Shown: one piece after another, positions 44,371 to 55,175 of the stretch
Numbering within the stretch: position 1 is the first letter of the stretch
How the letters are laid out: each line of letters begins with the position of its first letter
Assembly: GCA_963556145.1 (NCBI GenBank)
Contig: OY744470.1
Span: 3,162,001 to 3,226,000 of the forward strand
DNA: 64,000 nt
Direction: 5' to 3'
From: Hygrocybe punicea
Lineage: Eukaryota; Basidiomycota; Agaricomycetes; Agaricales; Hygrophoraceae
Program-made: the position numbers and the translations under genes
The notes under the pieces: model-generated
Seen by the model: only the letters and a program-made list of their open reading frames with translations
Told to the model about the DNA's origin: nothing
Database searches by the model: none

Positions 44371-45936
44371 CTATGTATCCCCACTACCCTCCTCGCTGTC
44401 AGAATCAGAGATGACAGCCTTGCTTTTCACACGACGTGTGGGGGGGAGCTGGGATTTGTGGTTCGTTGGCTTGGGCTTCGGTTTAGGCTTGGGCCTGAGT
44501 GTCGTTTTCTTCTTCTTTGAAGGTCCCGCAACATCCTCGGCACTCTCTTCATCTTCCTCCTCCCTGCCTTTATCCTTGCGCTTCCTCTTCACTCCCTTGT
44601 CGCTCCTTTCCTTTCGTTTCTTCCCAATGACCTCACCATCTTCGCGCCGTTGAGCTATGGCTTCTGAATGCGCAGCTAGCTCTCGTTTGCTGAGGCGCAC
44701 CCACTTGCATGCTCCAGTCTTCAATGCATCACGCAAGGTTCGGATGTCATCGATGGTACCTATCTCCGAGGGACTAACAAGTCGGGGGAATGTCCACCCG
44801 ACCAAATTCACCCGGTAGCGCTCAACAATGGCTGTCTCGTAGTTGGTATAGTTCATGACAAGTTGTTTCGTCTTCGAGGCAAATTCTACAAGAGGTGAGG
44901 GAGAAACTTGGTGAGGAGGATGTGGCACTTACGGAGGCCGGAGAATATTATCTTGGTGCACTCAGCACGCATTGAAGCAAGGGTGTCGCGTTCGTGACGC
45001 GCTACTCACAAAAATTAGCATCAAAGGGAAAGACAACACATTGAATCAGACTCACATTTAGACCGTGCACAAGCCCATTGTTCAAACAATCGCGTCACAT
45101 CCCAGGGATCAAGACCAAGTGATTCTGTGAGGAAATCCATGGAATCTCCTGTTGCCAACCACTCCGGTGTTATGGTATCATCAACATGGCCACGGGTGAG
45201 AAATGCGATGGCATAAGTGCCGGTGCGCTCAGAGAGGTCTTGGAGCTGAGAGAGCAGTCAGGTGAGCCCACCAAACAGAAATGAACAGACTGACCTCCCG
45301 GGTGACATTGGTCGCCGTAGCACGGAAGTCCCGTGCCGCTCCACGGTTAGATGGGCGTGCTCCAGCTTTCTTCACAGCACGATGCTCTATGAGCGCCTCT
45401 ATGAGGTCCGCCTCACGTTCTTTGGTCAGTTGTTGGAGGTCCGGGTCATCGGCCACAAGATCTTTCAATTCTGTGAGTTTGACGCGAGAACCGACAGCTT
45501 TCCCTGAATTCGAGAGTAAGCTTTCCCCCAACCGCAGTGAGGAACATGATCACGAACCTTCATTCATTTCCTGAGCCTTATGGTGAGCCAACGCGTTTTG
45601 TATCGTCGGCGCGCGGGCATTTTTGTAGTGGGTTGAGTTTGAAATTATGTTGAGAATGTGAGACGACTTTTCGTGATGTTTCACGGTGAGCAAGTCAATT
45701 TGAGTCACGTATTCAAGTTGGAGAGCATCGATATCGGCAGCCAGATTAGTGTTTTTGATTTTTCTTGCGGCCTTTGCTAGATTTCGTGTGTTCTTTTCAG
45801 CAGAGGAGAGTTTCTCCCGAGGTCGCGAAGGTTGCACAGCTATCATGGGGTTTCGGCTGGCCCATGTTGTGTGACGATCTAGGCAAGTGCTGTCGAAGGC
45901 ATCATCACCAGTGCTCGTGCCAATGGCAGTGGACAT
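44371..45936 (-). CDS. Gene E: KDZ-associated accessory protein
   Basis: Exons 45936-45558, 45503-45295, 45245-45056, 45001-44933 and 44885-44371 join in frame, giving about 450 residues. Blocks recur in companions of mushroom KDZ transposases as I know them: LQDLSERTGTYAIAFLTRGH, LGLDPWDVTRLFEQWACAR, MRAECTKIIFSGL, NYTNYETAIVERYRVNLVGW and LVSPSEIGTIDDIRTLRDAL. The C-terminal third is very basic (GKKRKERSDKGVKRKRKDKG) with a KPKPKP run and an acidic serine end, suggesting nuclear location and DNA or chromatin contact. An in-frame upstream extension to 46110 is possible but overlaps the gene F start region. Function unknown. Confidence 0.75.
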
Positions 45937-46128
45937 CCGATGTCTGATGCTTGTGCCTGAGAGGCCTGTGTTGGTTGAGGCACGCACGTGTTGATTGATC
46001 TCCAGAAAAAAAAACCTGTGTTCGGCGTTCCCCCCTCCCGTTCTTCTACCGTCTTCCTCTCTCTCGCTTTGCCCCCATACCACAACCATGAAAACTAGTG
46101 CGTTTGACACTGCACATCATTTTTTCTG
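45937..46128. promoter_or_regulatory. Divergent promoter region of genes E and F
   Basis: 192 bases separate the two start codons, which face outwards. No clear TATA was found. The divergent layout mirrors that between gene D and the transposase in the other KDZ element. Confidence 0.4.
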
Positions 46129-46981
46129 ATGTCTTCATTACTTCCTGCCAGCCACCCCAAAAGGTGAGTACCTACACTCGTCGTTGACATGTCCTGACTT
46201 GCCCAAGATAGCCTGGTTGACCCTCCCCTGCAGCCGTCCCCCACCGATCTGTCATCACCTTCCGATGATATTTCCAGCATCTTATTTTCTCCCACATCTC
46301 CCTCTCTCGAGGACGACCTGTTCGAAGACTCCTTTACTCTAGCCCGCGAATCGTACAGCCGCCGAGCCTCCGCACTGCCCATCAACAGTTCCCCGTCATC
46401 GAAGCTGTCGCAAAAAAAGGTTGCATTTGTTGTTTACTGCGGCCGGAAGACAGGTGTGTTCTACAATTGGTACGCACTTCCTCTATGCCACATTGGTGCA
46501 CAGGCCACCTGCTCAGAACTGCCCGGTTTTCAGGCCTTCGTGTAATCTCTCAGTCAGCGGCTTTCCCTCCAACAGTTTTGATGGATTTTACACGGTGGCC
46601 GACGCCGAGGAGGCTTGGCAGCACGCCCTCACCACGGGAAACACAGTCCCGATGATTTCTCCTGCAGCCATACGGCCTCCGCTGTCGCCTTGCAGTGCGC
46701 TGTCGCCTTGCAGTGCGCTGGATGATGAGCATGTTTTTCGGGTAATTCTTAAGGGACCTGCCCCTGGAGTCTATCACGGCAGGTTAGTTTATCCCCATTT
46801 TTTCTGAGGAACGAAACGTATTAATATCATCAGGACTAGTGCACGTTTAGCGTTGGGCAAGGGCGGGAAGGCGACAGCGCCCGTTCTCGAGTGTGCTCGC
46901 AGCAATGAAGAAGCAGATCACCTATTTGTTTTGAGGTACATGGGGGGAGAAGTTGCCATTTTATTGCCGCCGTCTCTTTAG
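46129..46981 (+). CDS. Gene F: RNase H1-N/viroplasmin-like domain protein
   Basis: Exons 46129-46163, 46212-46469, 46534-46782 and 46834-46981, about 229 residues. A Ser/Pro/Asp-rich N-terminus precedes VAFVVYCGRKTGVFYNW, then LSVSGFPSNSFDGFYTVADA and EEAWQHALTTG. This closely follows the RNase H1 N-terminal/viroplasmin pattern: aromatic, GRKTGVY-like loop, Trp, and a hydrophobic-Ser/Thr-Glu/Asp-A helix. Just behind it an 18-base unit is duplicated (SPCSALSPCSAL). The C-terminus is unassigned. No catalytic RNase H domain is present. Hybrid binding is inferred from the fold family. Gene D is its counterpart in the CxC2 element. Confidence 0.78.
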
Positions 46982-47326
46982 TTTTGAAGTTGTGTAGATT
47001 CTCACTTTAGGTACGCTATGTAATGTCAGCTAGCTACGGATATATATGTCATTTGTTGTCTATGTGCTAAACTTCGACGTGATGGAGATAACAGAAAACT
47101 GACGGCAAGTGTCAAACGCCTGAGGTAAGGATCAAAGTATAATGTGGGTTAGGCAGTATTCTACTCTTGCTTTCATGTCTTACGGTACAGAGGCAAAGAC
47201 AGACCGATCTGCAGAGACTTGACTGCGATCGCTGGCATGACAGTATATTATTTGACGTATCAATCAGCACGTGTAGTATACTTTACTTCACTTGTCACGG
47301 TCCACACCTTCACTTCTCTTGCTGGC

Positions 47327-50300
47327 ATGCCTCGTGCCAAAGCTACCTCTTCCTCTAAAAAAGTCAACCACTCCGGAAGCAAATTGAACACCGCTGGACG
47401 GCATGTATCTTACCGAGAATCTCTACGTGCGACGGCCATCGGAGCTCGCAAGATTAGTTCTGATCATGACCTGGCTGCTCGTCTACGAGGTACGTAGTTT
47501 GTCGCACTGACATGTTTTGTGATTCTATATACACCACCTATTTGTAGCTATGACCCCCTCCGAGCGCATTGAATTTGCAGCCATGAGAGACCTCTCTGAC
47601 AAGGACGACAACAACCTACATGATTGCGAGATGATGGATGGAATTCTGGACGGTACTGAGCGCATGGATGTCAGTCATGTGGGAGGGGAGTTTGAGATGG
47701 TCATGAAAAACATGGAGGAAGACATTCAGGCTGCACAGAGGCGCAGGTGAGTTTTTCATTTACTACTAGTATTCTGAAGACTCACGTATCGCAGCCGTCC
47801 TCAGGTCCCGGATCACCGTACCCGTGCTGATCGAACGGAGCGTCTTGTCCAGTCGTTCAAACCCCAGATGGATGCCATTGTTGATGCATTCATGGGTTGG
47901 AGCGCCGAGGTTGGATTTGCGGGCAACTATGCTGTCCCTCCTGAGGCCGAGGTTCAGGGCAGCTACCATGCCCGGGTTGTTGATATGTACAGTAAGTTGA
48001 TTTCCCAGTCATTCACACCTCTTTACTGAAATCTTTTTGCTAGGCTCGTACGAAGCCAATGTGGATATCATCGCCGTCGACCAATACGTGGCCTCAGCTT
48101 TCGTCAGGCAAGGCCTGATGCCATGCGCCCCGCTGAAGCCCACCGTTGCAATTTCAATTCGTGTTTTGGAACTCTACCGCCTTGCTCACCTTCGCTGCCC
48201 CCGGCTTTCTATTCAATCCTGGGTCAAGGCTCTGTGTGATTTCCACGGGGTGAGTGTGGAATATTTTTGAGAGGCGCACCTCATCACTACCTCCTAGGTC
48301 TCTTTCAAACGCTATCTCTCCCGACAATTTTCCATATGCTTTGACCTCTACCTTGACATCTGTGCTCTTGTACACACACGCGTCCAAGTCGCTTTAGGGC
48401 GGGATACCCCCGACTGGCGGATCCGTCACACCTGCCCTGCTTGTTCATACAAGCTCGAGGGGGAGCAGAAGCTAGTCTTTGACCAGCTCTATACAGTTGA
48501 TGGCAACGACTCCCTCAAACGCATTCTTTGTCGAAGTTGTATACCCCCTGATGTTGAAGGTGACACACCCGTCCTTGGTCCCTCAAGCGAACACATTGAC
48601 TCTCGGAAAGGAGGAGGCGACTATTTTCTACCAAGGGAGAGGGTGGATGCATGGGCCAAAGAGGCTCTGGAGGAGATTGTGGTTGCCGAGGGAGAGGTAA
48701 GTCCACCCCACAGCTCTGAGTATTGCCCCTCATTCACCAACTCCACAGGAGGGCGCCGAGTTCAATCCCTGCGCAGACCGTTGGAAGAATATGATGTCCG
48801 ACATCACGGCAAAGATGTGGGGGATATTTGATGAGACAGGCATTTTCCTGGCCCTCTGTCGCCACGGGTTTGTTCTGATTATTGCAGATATGGTGCGCAG
48901 TGGAGAGCTGTAAGTTTTCCTCATAAAGCACTGTTGGAATTGACCTGATGCTCGTTACTTACAGTGCCAAGTACCCTCTGGCCGTTGTTGAGCACCTGCT
49001 CAAAATATTTGGACCCAACCTCGGTGGTGGATATGATATTGGCTGCAAATTTGGCACCACACTTGACAATAGCCCCCTTGGGCCCCTTGCCCATGAGAAC
49101 TCACACAAATGTTTGGTCGGCGCCTTCCACGGACATGCGCACAATCGGCTATGTCAACTTAGTCACCTTGCCACATATGTCAAAGGCTTGGGCTTGGAGG
49201 ACCTTGAGGGCTGTGAACGCTTCTTCTCCCGGTCAAATGAACTTGCCGCCTCTCTTCATTACGCTAGCATCTTCCATCGGCTCCAGGCCATCGCTGCCTA
49301 CTGCAAGCACACTGACACTTTCGATACCTACGCCAATCTCAGTACATTCTTACTCAACAACTATGTTCAAGCCCTCGACATTCTCCGGGGTGAGGAGGCG
49401 CTTTCCAAAACCATGAAGGACCAAGGAATTACGGACACGACGGTTTTCGAGGTTTGGTTGGAGGAGGAGCGTGCATACTTGAGGGGGCTAGCAAAGGAAC
49501 CAGTGGTGGAGACAATGGAGATGGAGTACTATCAGAAGCTGGAGAAACTCCGTTCTAGCGAGTAAGTCCCTTCACATCACAATGTAATGTCACTAACTTT
49601 TACCATAGGATAACCTTGGAGGCTGCTCGTCAAATCTGGATTATCAGTACCCCTGACTCAATGTCCTCCCGCGACATGACACAGTCTAAGGAGACTGAAC
49701 GCCGTCATGCCCTCGAATCTCGGGACCGTGACCTGCTCGTCGTCCAAGATCTCGAGAGGAAGCTCAATGTTGCCCAACGTTGGGACCCTGGCTCTCCCGA
49801 GTGGCATCATACGGCGCAATTGGTATTGATGCGGCGGTATCAGCGTAGCCTTGATTCATTGGAGGGTTTGATAGTTGCAAGGATGTTTGAGCTCACGAAG
49901 ATGAATATGTCACAGACTGGTGAGTGGCCGCCGATGATTCCCTTGATTCAACTAAGAATTTCTGTAGGCTACAAACTCCGGACACACATAGCAAAGGCTC
50001 TACAAGCTCGTTCCCAGGCTATCCGGACAGCTCTGGATAAATACAATGCAGCTGCAAAAGCCCTTTCCCCGCCACGCCAGGAGCTCTCATGGACCAACGT
50101 TGTTGAATACGCCTTCCTGGCGGACTTCAACCTCCTGCGCAGCACTTGCCAAGATGTTCGTGAACGGCCGTGGGCAAAACCTGCCGGTCACATTGCCATG
50201 GACCAGTACTTCAAGATACTTCGTGCTCGGGAAGAGATCAGCTATCTCAACCGTGAGATACGTCGGGTAGTCACGTACATAAGGGACGAGGACCATTTCC

Positions 50301-50725
50301 TGCAGGAGAAGGAAGCCGAAATTCATGAGACCGACGTGGGTCTAGCTTACCAGATACGCCTGCATCGTATGGAGCGTGGCCGCTTCAATGAATCTCACAT
50401 GTGCCGCTTCCGACAGATCTCCCGTCTTGATGGATTCACTGGCAACATTCAGCCTGGAACAAGTCTTGGTGCCGCGTCTGTACAGCCCCTCGCTCCTGTG
50501 GGCCACGAGAATGCTGCCGTGCATCCTGAAGACTGGGAGCATGCTACTGTTGAAGCCATGGCTGGCACCGATGCACCACCAGAGAGAACTGGCACAAGTG
50601 CTGAGTCGGAGCATCAGGAAGATCAAGAGCATGATGATGAGGAAGCTGGGATTGAGGGAGATGAAAAGCTGGCGGCAGCTCTCTATGCTGTGCTGCAACT
50701 GTCGGAAGACATTGGCAAGGGCTGA
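47327..50725 (+). CDS. Gene G: KDZ transposase, CxC1 type, intact
   Basis: Exons 47327-47489, 47548-47746, 47795-47991, 48044-48249, 48298-48696, 48749-48909, 48965-49561, 49609-49919 and 49968-50725, with no stop or frameshift. The start MPRAKATSSSKKVNHSGSKL is basic. The cysteine cluster uses HTCPACSYKL and ILCRSC. Candidate DDE residues: Asp in TVDGNDSLKRI, Asp in GGYDIGCKFGTTL, and Glu in EGCERFFSRSNELA. NMMSDITAKMWGIFDETGIF, CRHGFVLIIADMVRSGELAK and FHGHAHNRLCQL fit the family. An acidic Glu/Asp-rich tail ends the protein. It lies just inside the right TIR. Confidence 0.9.
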
Positions 50726-50793
50726 AGGCATCTATTCCATTGTTACTGCTATGTACTTGTATTTGCTTGAATGGCATCAGAGTCCAACAACAT

Positions 50794-51252
50794 TGTAGTA
50801 CATGAAAATAGTTAAAAAATGTTGAGCTCGACGTTTGGGACAATGAGCGCGAAGGTGCGCTGTCTCGCGCAGGCAGTTGCCTAATGCGGAAGCAGCGAGC
50901 AGCACCACAGCGAGCGCATAAGCCAACTGCTGCATCGGGACACACCAACAATGACCAAACATCCCAATGTAGCATCTGGCATTGAGCTATAGAAATACAT
51001 GCCAAGTCCCCGAGCTATTGAAGGTTTATTGCAGGAGGCCCTAAATAATGAAAACTACTGCTAGTTAGCAGTGGAAGTCAGCCACATTACCACTGCTAAT
51101 ACGTGGGAACAGTTGGGATTCACAGGTGCTTAAGTGACCCCTCAGCTTTTGGCTTTGCCCATCTCCTCAAATATTTTCATAATTTTAGCTAATTTTACTG
51201 GCCTAAAAAGGCAATTTTTCAAAAAACATCGGCTATAGTCGTGGCAACACTA
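50794..51252. repeat. Right terminal inverted repeat of CxC1 KDZ element
   Basis: Reverse complement of the left arm, without the TTAA insertion. It ends ..GGCAACACTA before the duplication GTTATGGC. Confidence 0.92.
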
Positions 51253-52987
51253 GTTATGGCCGCAACCTTTTATGGAGGAATATTGCTGGTTGCCCGTTAT
51301 TCCTCGCTGTCCCGAGGATCCTGCTGATCCACTTTCGATCATGTGGTGGAATCCCACTGCTGCTGACTTTATCCCGACAAGTCGGCAATTTGTAGAGGGT
51401 CTTGGTAAGCTTGAAATCTCAAAGGCGGTGAAGTTGCGGGTTGTGTGTGAGGCTCTTTTTGCAAGGATTATGGATTACCAAAAATCAGGCGGAAATAATC
51501 CCGTTGTGCTGAATCTCCAAGTTGCTTTGCGCCACTCAATATGTTGTTTGGAATCTCTCACGACGTTTTACAAGGAGATGGTGTTTGGTGTCACTGAAAC
51601 TCAACGTTGGTACCTGGAACTAGTCGCTGTCCTGGACTATATCATGATTTTCAAGCCACGTATGGAAGGCAGTCTCCCGAAAGCCGAGCGTGTGGCTTTT
51701 GTGGTTGGCGCATTCACCGAGAACCCGCAATATGTTCAGGCCGCCTTCGATGCTGGTATTCCTGTGTGGTTCATGCGACCTCTTCAAACTTTATCTTTGA
51801 GTGTGAACATTATGTCTGTTACTACCCTTCGATCTCCCGAAGATTTTCTCACAATGACCGATTGGACCGATAGCCCATCATTCCCTGTCATTCACAATGG
51901 GTCAAACAACGTTGAAAAGGTCAGGCAAATCCACAATTATGCCCGCACACGCTTCCAGTACCCAGACCCTTTCGCTGTCATCGACGATCCATTTCTTGTA
52001 GGAGGGAGTGTACCAACAGTTACAGCGACGGTACCAATGGCTGAGCTCGAACGCCCTCGCACGGTTAATGGAGAGAGTGTACCGATGGTTACTGAGAGAG
52101 TATCAGTGGCCGAGCCCGAACACCCTCGCACCGTTAAGGTCACCAAGAAAGCTCGGAAACAGTGCAGTGCCATTAGTTCAGGTATATTATCAAGTCTCTT
52201 CATGTATCAATGCTTATCGCTTCCTGCAGTGGGAACCAAGAAATCTAATTCTAGCTGGAAGCCCGTTCAAGCCAAGTTTTGAGACCCTGACAGTGACCTC
52301 ATCCCTCCGTCAATCTTCACATGGGCCAATGCCCTTCTCCACGTTAATACCAAACCTTCTCAACTGAAGGCTCTGTGTAAGAGTAATCCACACGATGGAC
52401 ACTTTGTTTTCCCTGATCCCAGGCTCTTGGTGGGCCCGAACACCGAGGCAAGGCAAGCCTTGTACCTCGTCAATTGGTTGGACCAGCGCCAACTATGGAT
52501 ATCTCGCGTATCTCGTGCAGACTCTGCTGCTTGAGCTTTGTCAAATCAAGAGTGGCGCGACTGTCTATCAGGTCTATGTTCAGAGTGTAACAAACAAATG
52601 ACCTCAACTCGGGCTAGCCAACGCTGTGCTGACATCATCACATTGATCGGCCATTTGTACAAGGGGTCTGGTTTGGTTGCAGACATGCCCCGTACCCAAA
52701 TCTTTTGGAAAGAGCAACAACTGATGGTGCCTGATGGGATGTTGCCTGATCACAGGATTGTCCAAGAGGTGCTGTGGGAGCTGTATGAGCTTAACTTTCA
52801 TTTCGAATTCCTGGCCCTGGATGGCCGAGCCCATAAACCCAGAATGCCCTCAGGGATCGAACAAGAACCAGAGTTTAGCACCCGCCAATACAAACTTATG
52901 GCATGCTTCATGGCATCCAACTCTGGTGACCCCAGTTTCCTCGTAACTCAGATCCCTTCGAAGAACGGTGGTCTCGCTGCGGTGTAG

Positions 52988-53565
52988 AGGGTCAACATCC
53001 CTCTGAGTCCATATCATCGATATATCACGAATCCAGACCAACCCGTTGCCGCCATTCGACTTGCATTCGAACCCAACGTAACCCGACGTGACGTGACGTG
53101 ACGTGACCCGACGTGACCGATGTAACCCGACACATGCCGCTTTGTGACGGCCGCTTTTGGGCTAAATCTGGCAGCCTCAAACGCCTCGGAGTTCCAATTC
53201 CAGGAGATGGATCTCTTCGGACTCAATCCCCGACTTCGGATTTACTTTATTTATGCATCCCCTCGTCCTTTCGGAGATATGTAGGACTTTCTAGATCTTT
53301 TCCTTGCATATTCGTTTTCCCCTCCATTTCCTGTCTTCGTTGCTTTGCAACCCCCCTTTCCACATCCCCATTCCAACCTTTCTTTGTAGCTTACCATCGG
53401 CCGAAGTAGACATGTCCGAAAGTAGATTACTGTTTCCTGTACTATAAAAACGGTCCCCGATGACCATACAAAAAAAAAGAGATACCATTAGTCCCCGTTT
53501 CCCTTTAGTCAGAATCGCCTTTTAATCCCTTCAAATGCTCGTCCATGTAGACCCTTAGCTTTTTA
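52988..53565. other. Non-coding stretch after gene H
   Basis: Contains short repeats of CGTGACGTGACGTGACCCGA near 53080-53120 and nothing else recognised. Similar ACCCGACCCGACCC repeats appear at 54270-54305 on the other side of the MITE. Confidence 0.5.
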
Positions 53566-54209
53566 TATGGCCAGTCAGGGGTACACCCGCAGTGCTCTGG
53601 GGCTGTACTCGGACCCGTACCCGTCACGGGTACGTACCCGAGGCCAAAAGTACGGGTATGGCACGGGTTTTGCAGGGGTACAGGAAGAAACATGCAAAAT
53701 ACCCCATTTTTACCTGTTTTTGGTGGTTTTTATGGTTATTGTGGACAGAATACTGGCCGGATCCCTTTAGTGTAAAGAAACACAATGTTTAGAATACTGT
53801 GGGGAGTGTTGAGAGCATTTTTACATATTTTTACAAGCAATGATTCTCATTATATCCCTCAAAAACATGCAAAATACCCCATTTTTACCTGTTTTTGGTG
53901 GTTTTTATGGTTATTGTGGACGGAATACTGGTCGGATCCCTTTAGTGTAAAGGAGCACAATGTTCAGAATACTGTGGGGAGTGTTGAGAGCATTTTTACA
54001 TATTTTTACAAGCAATGATTCTCATTATATCCCTCAAAAATAGCGAAAAATACCCCTAAAATTGAGTTTTTGATGTTTCTTCTCCCAAAAGAAATACAGC
54101 CCATACCCGCGTGGGTACTGCGGGTATTCTGAGGCTGGACTCGTACCCTTAACCCGTGGTACCCGTACTCTTAACCCCTGGGGGTATTGCATACCCTTGA
54201 CCTGCCCTA
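53566..54209. mobile_element. 644-base hAT-type MITE
   Basis: Flanked by GCTTTTTA (53558-53565 and 54210-54217). The left end TATGGCCAGTCAGGGGTAC and the right end in reverse complement TAGGGCAGGTCAAGGGTA are imperfect inverted repeats. Many TACCCG/CGGGTA motifs lie near both ends. Inside, a unit of about 175 bases (CATGCAAAATACCCCATTTT.. to ..CTCATTATATCCCTCAAAAA) is tandemly repeated at about 53692-53866 and 53866-54040. Non-coding. Confidence 0.75.
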
Positions 54210-54536
54210 GCTTTTTATAGTCCTCTTCGTCGTCTTTATCGTTGTTTCCATATATTCATTCATTGTTTCCGACCCGACCCGACCCGACCCGCCGTACCCG
54301 ACATCGTCGGCATTGTCGGGTTCTTTATTATTTGTCCGTTTTCACTCCGTTCATCGCCGGATTCGTCATTATTAGTCCAGTTTTACGTGGCGGCTTTACT
54401 TTTACTAACATTCCCTTCTTTTTACTACTATTCCCGACACTGATTTATCCAGTCACTTCTACGCTGACACCCACTGGTTAGGATCTTTATTTCTTTATAT
54501 AGTTCTGAAGCCACACAGAACCCGCATCTACAGCGG

Positions 54537-54763
54537 ACGACTGGCGTGAGCATCTCCAATATCTTTTGGCGATGCACAAGGTAATGAGAACTTGGGATTG
54601 CCAACCACCAGATGGCTTTGAGCTTGGGTTTGGAGCCGTTGATACTTTCACAGAGCCAAGTGTCTCATTGCTTGAAGAAGCGATTGCCACTTTCTACACA
54701 CAGACTTTTTTTGATTACTTTGGACGTGCGGCCACTATTCCTCACAAACTCCCGTTTTAACTT
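54537..54763 (+). other. Unidentified open frame, likely gene fragment
   Basis: Continuous codons with natural composition: DWREHLQYLLAMHKVMRTWD, CQPPDGFELGFGAVDTF, LLEEAIATFYTQTFFDYFGR, ending HKLPF and a stop. No family recognised. It may be a 3' exon of a lost gene or an upstream exon related to the KDZ element's cargo. Confidence 0.3.
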
Positions 54764-55175
54764 TTAACTGATGCCATTGTTTCTCCCCATCTTCGTGTAA
54801 TGTTCTCATCTCGTAATGTGACTATTCATGACTTCTCATGTGTGGCATGTGAATTGTCTGCTCACGGTCATCTTTCACCACAATGGTTTGCAACTAACGA
54901 AGATGAAATGAACTGATGTCTATCTTCGTCTGCAGAACTGCCTGTAAGTAATATTATTTGCTTCGTGACATCATCTACTGATTCAAGGTACATTTTCTGT
55001 CACATTACAGAGGGAACAATAACAGTTACAACAGTGCATGCAATGTCTGAAGGAGGTTTAAACAAGTGGTGTGGCTTTCTTCGATGAGTGGCCTTCACAT
55101 TGACTTCAAGGTCAGTTCATATAAAGGTTCTGAATTGTTCCTGTTTCATCAAATCCACACCATCCTTTCGTTACT
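54764..55175. other. Non-coding interval before gene J
   Basis: No gene seen. It contains one more GTTTAAAC-like motif near 55057. Confidence 0.4.

Larger units (their letters stand above)
43646..51252. mobile_element. Intact-looking KDZ (CxC1-type) DNA transposon
   Basis: 7607 bases, ending TAGTGTTGCCACGAC at both sides in inverted orientation, flanked by GTTATGGC. Terminal inverted repeats are very long (left 43646-44235 including a 125-base insertion; right 50794-51252) and nearly identical. Three genes have fully open reading frames: E (-), F (+) and the transposase G (+). Excision restores gene H. Intact ends, intact genes and low arm divergence suggest a recent, possibly still mobile element. 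Confidence 0.92.
43543..52987 (+). pseudogene. Gene H: hypothetical agaric protein, split by a KDZ element
   Basis: Exon 1 starts at 43543 (MAHTPLVIYKPPLGRRLVRL) and reaches YMLW at 43645, where a 7.6 kb element intervenes. After it the frame continues PQPFMEEYCWLPVIP, PADPLSIMWWNP and FVEGLGKLEISKAVKLR through 52181. An intron follows to 52229, then the frame runs on to a stop at 52985-52987. Two TGA codons (52280-52282 and 52532-52534) break an otherwise continuous frame. It is a multi-copy mushroom family known to me only as hypothetical. Because it lies inside the 34668-57699 element it may be cargo of that element. Role unknown. Confidence 0.7.
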
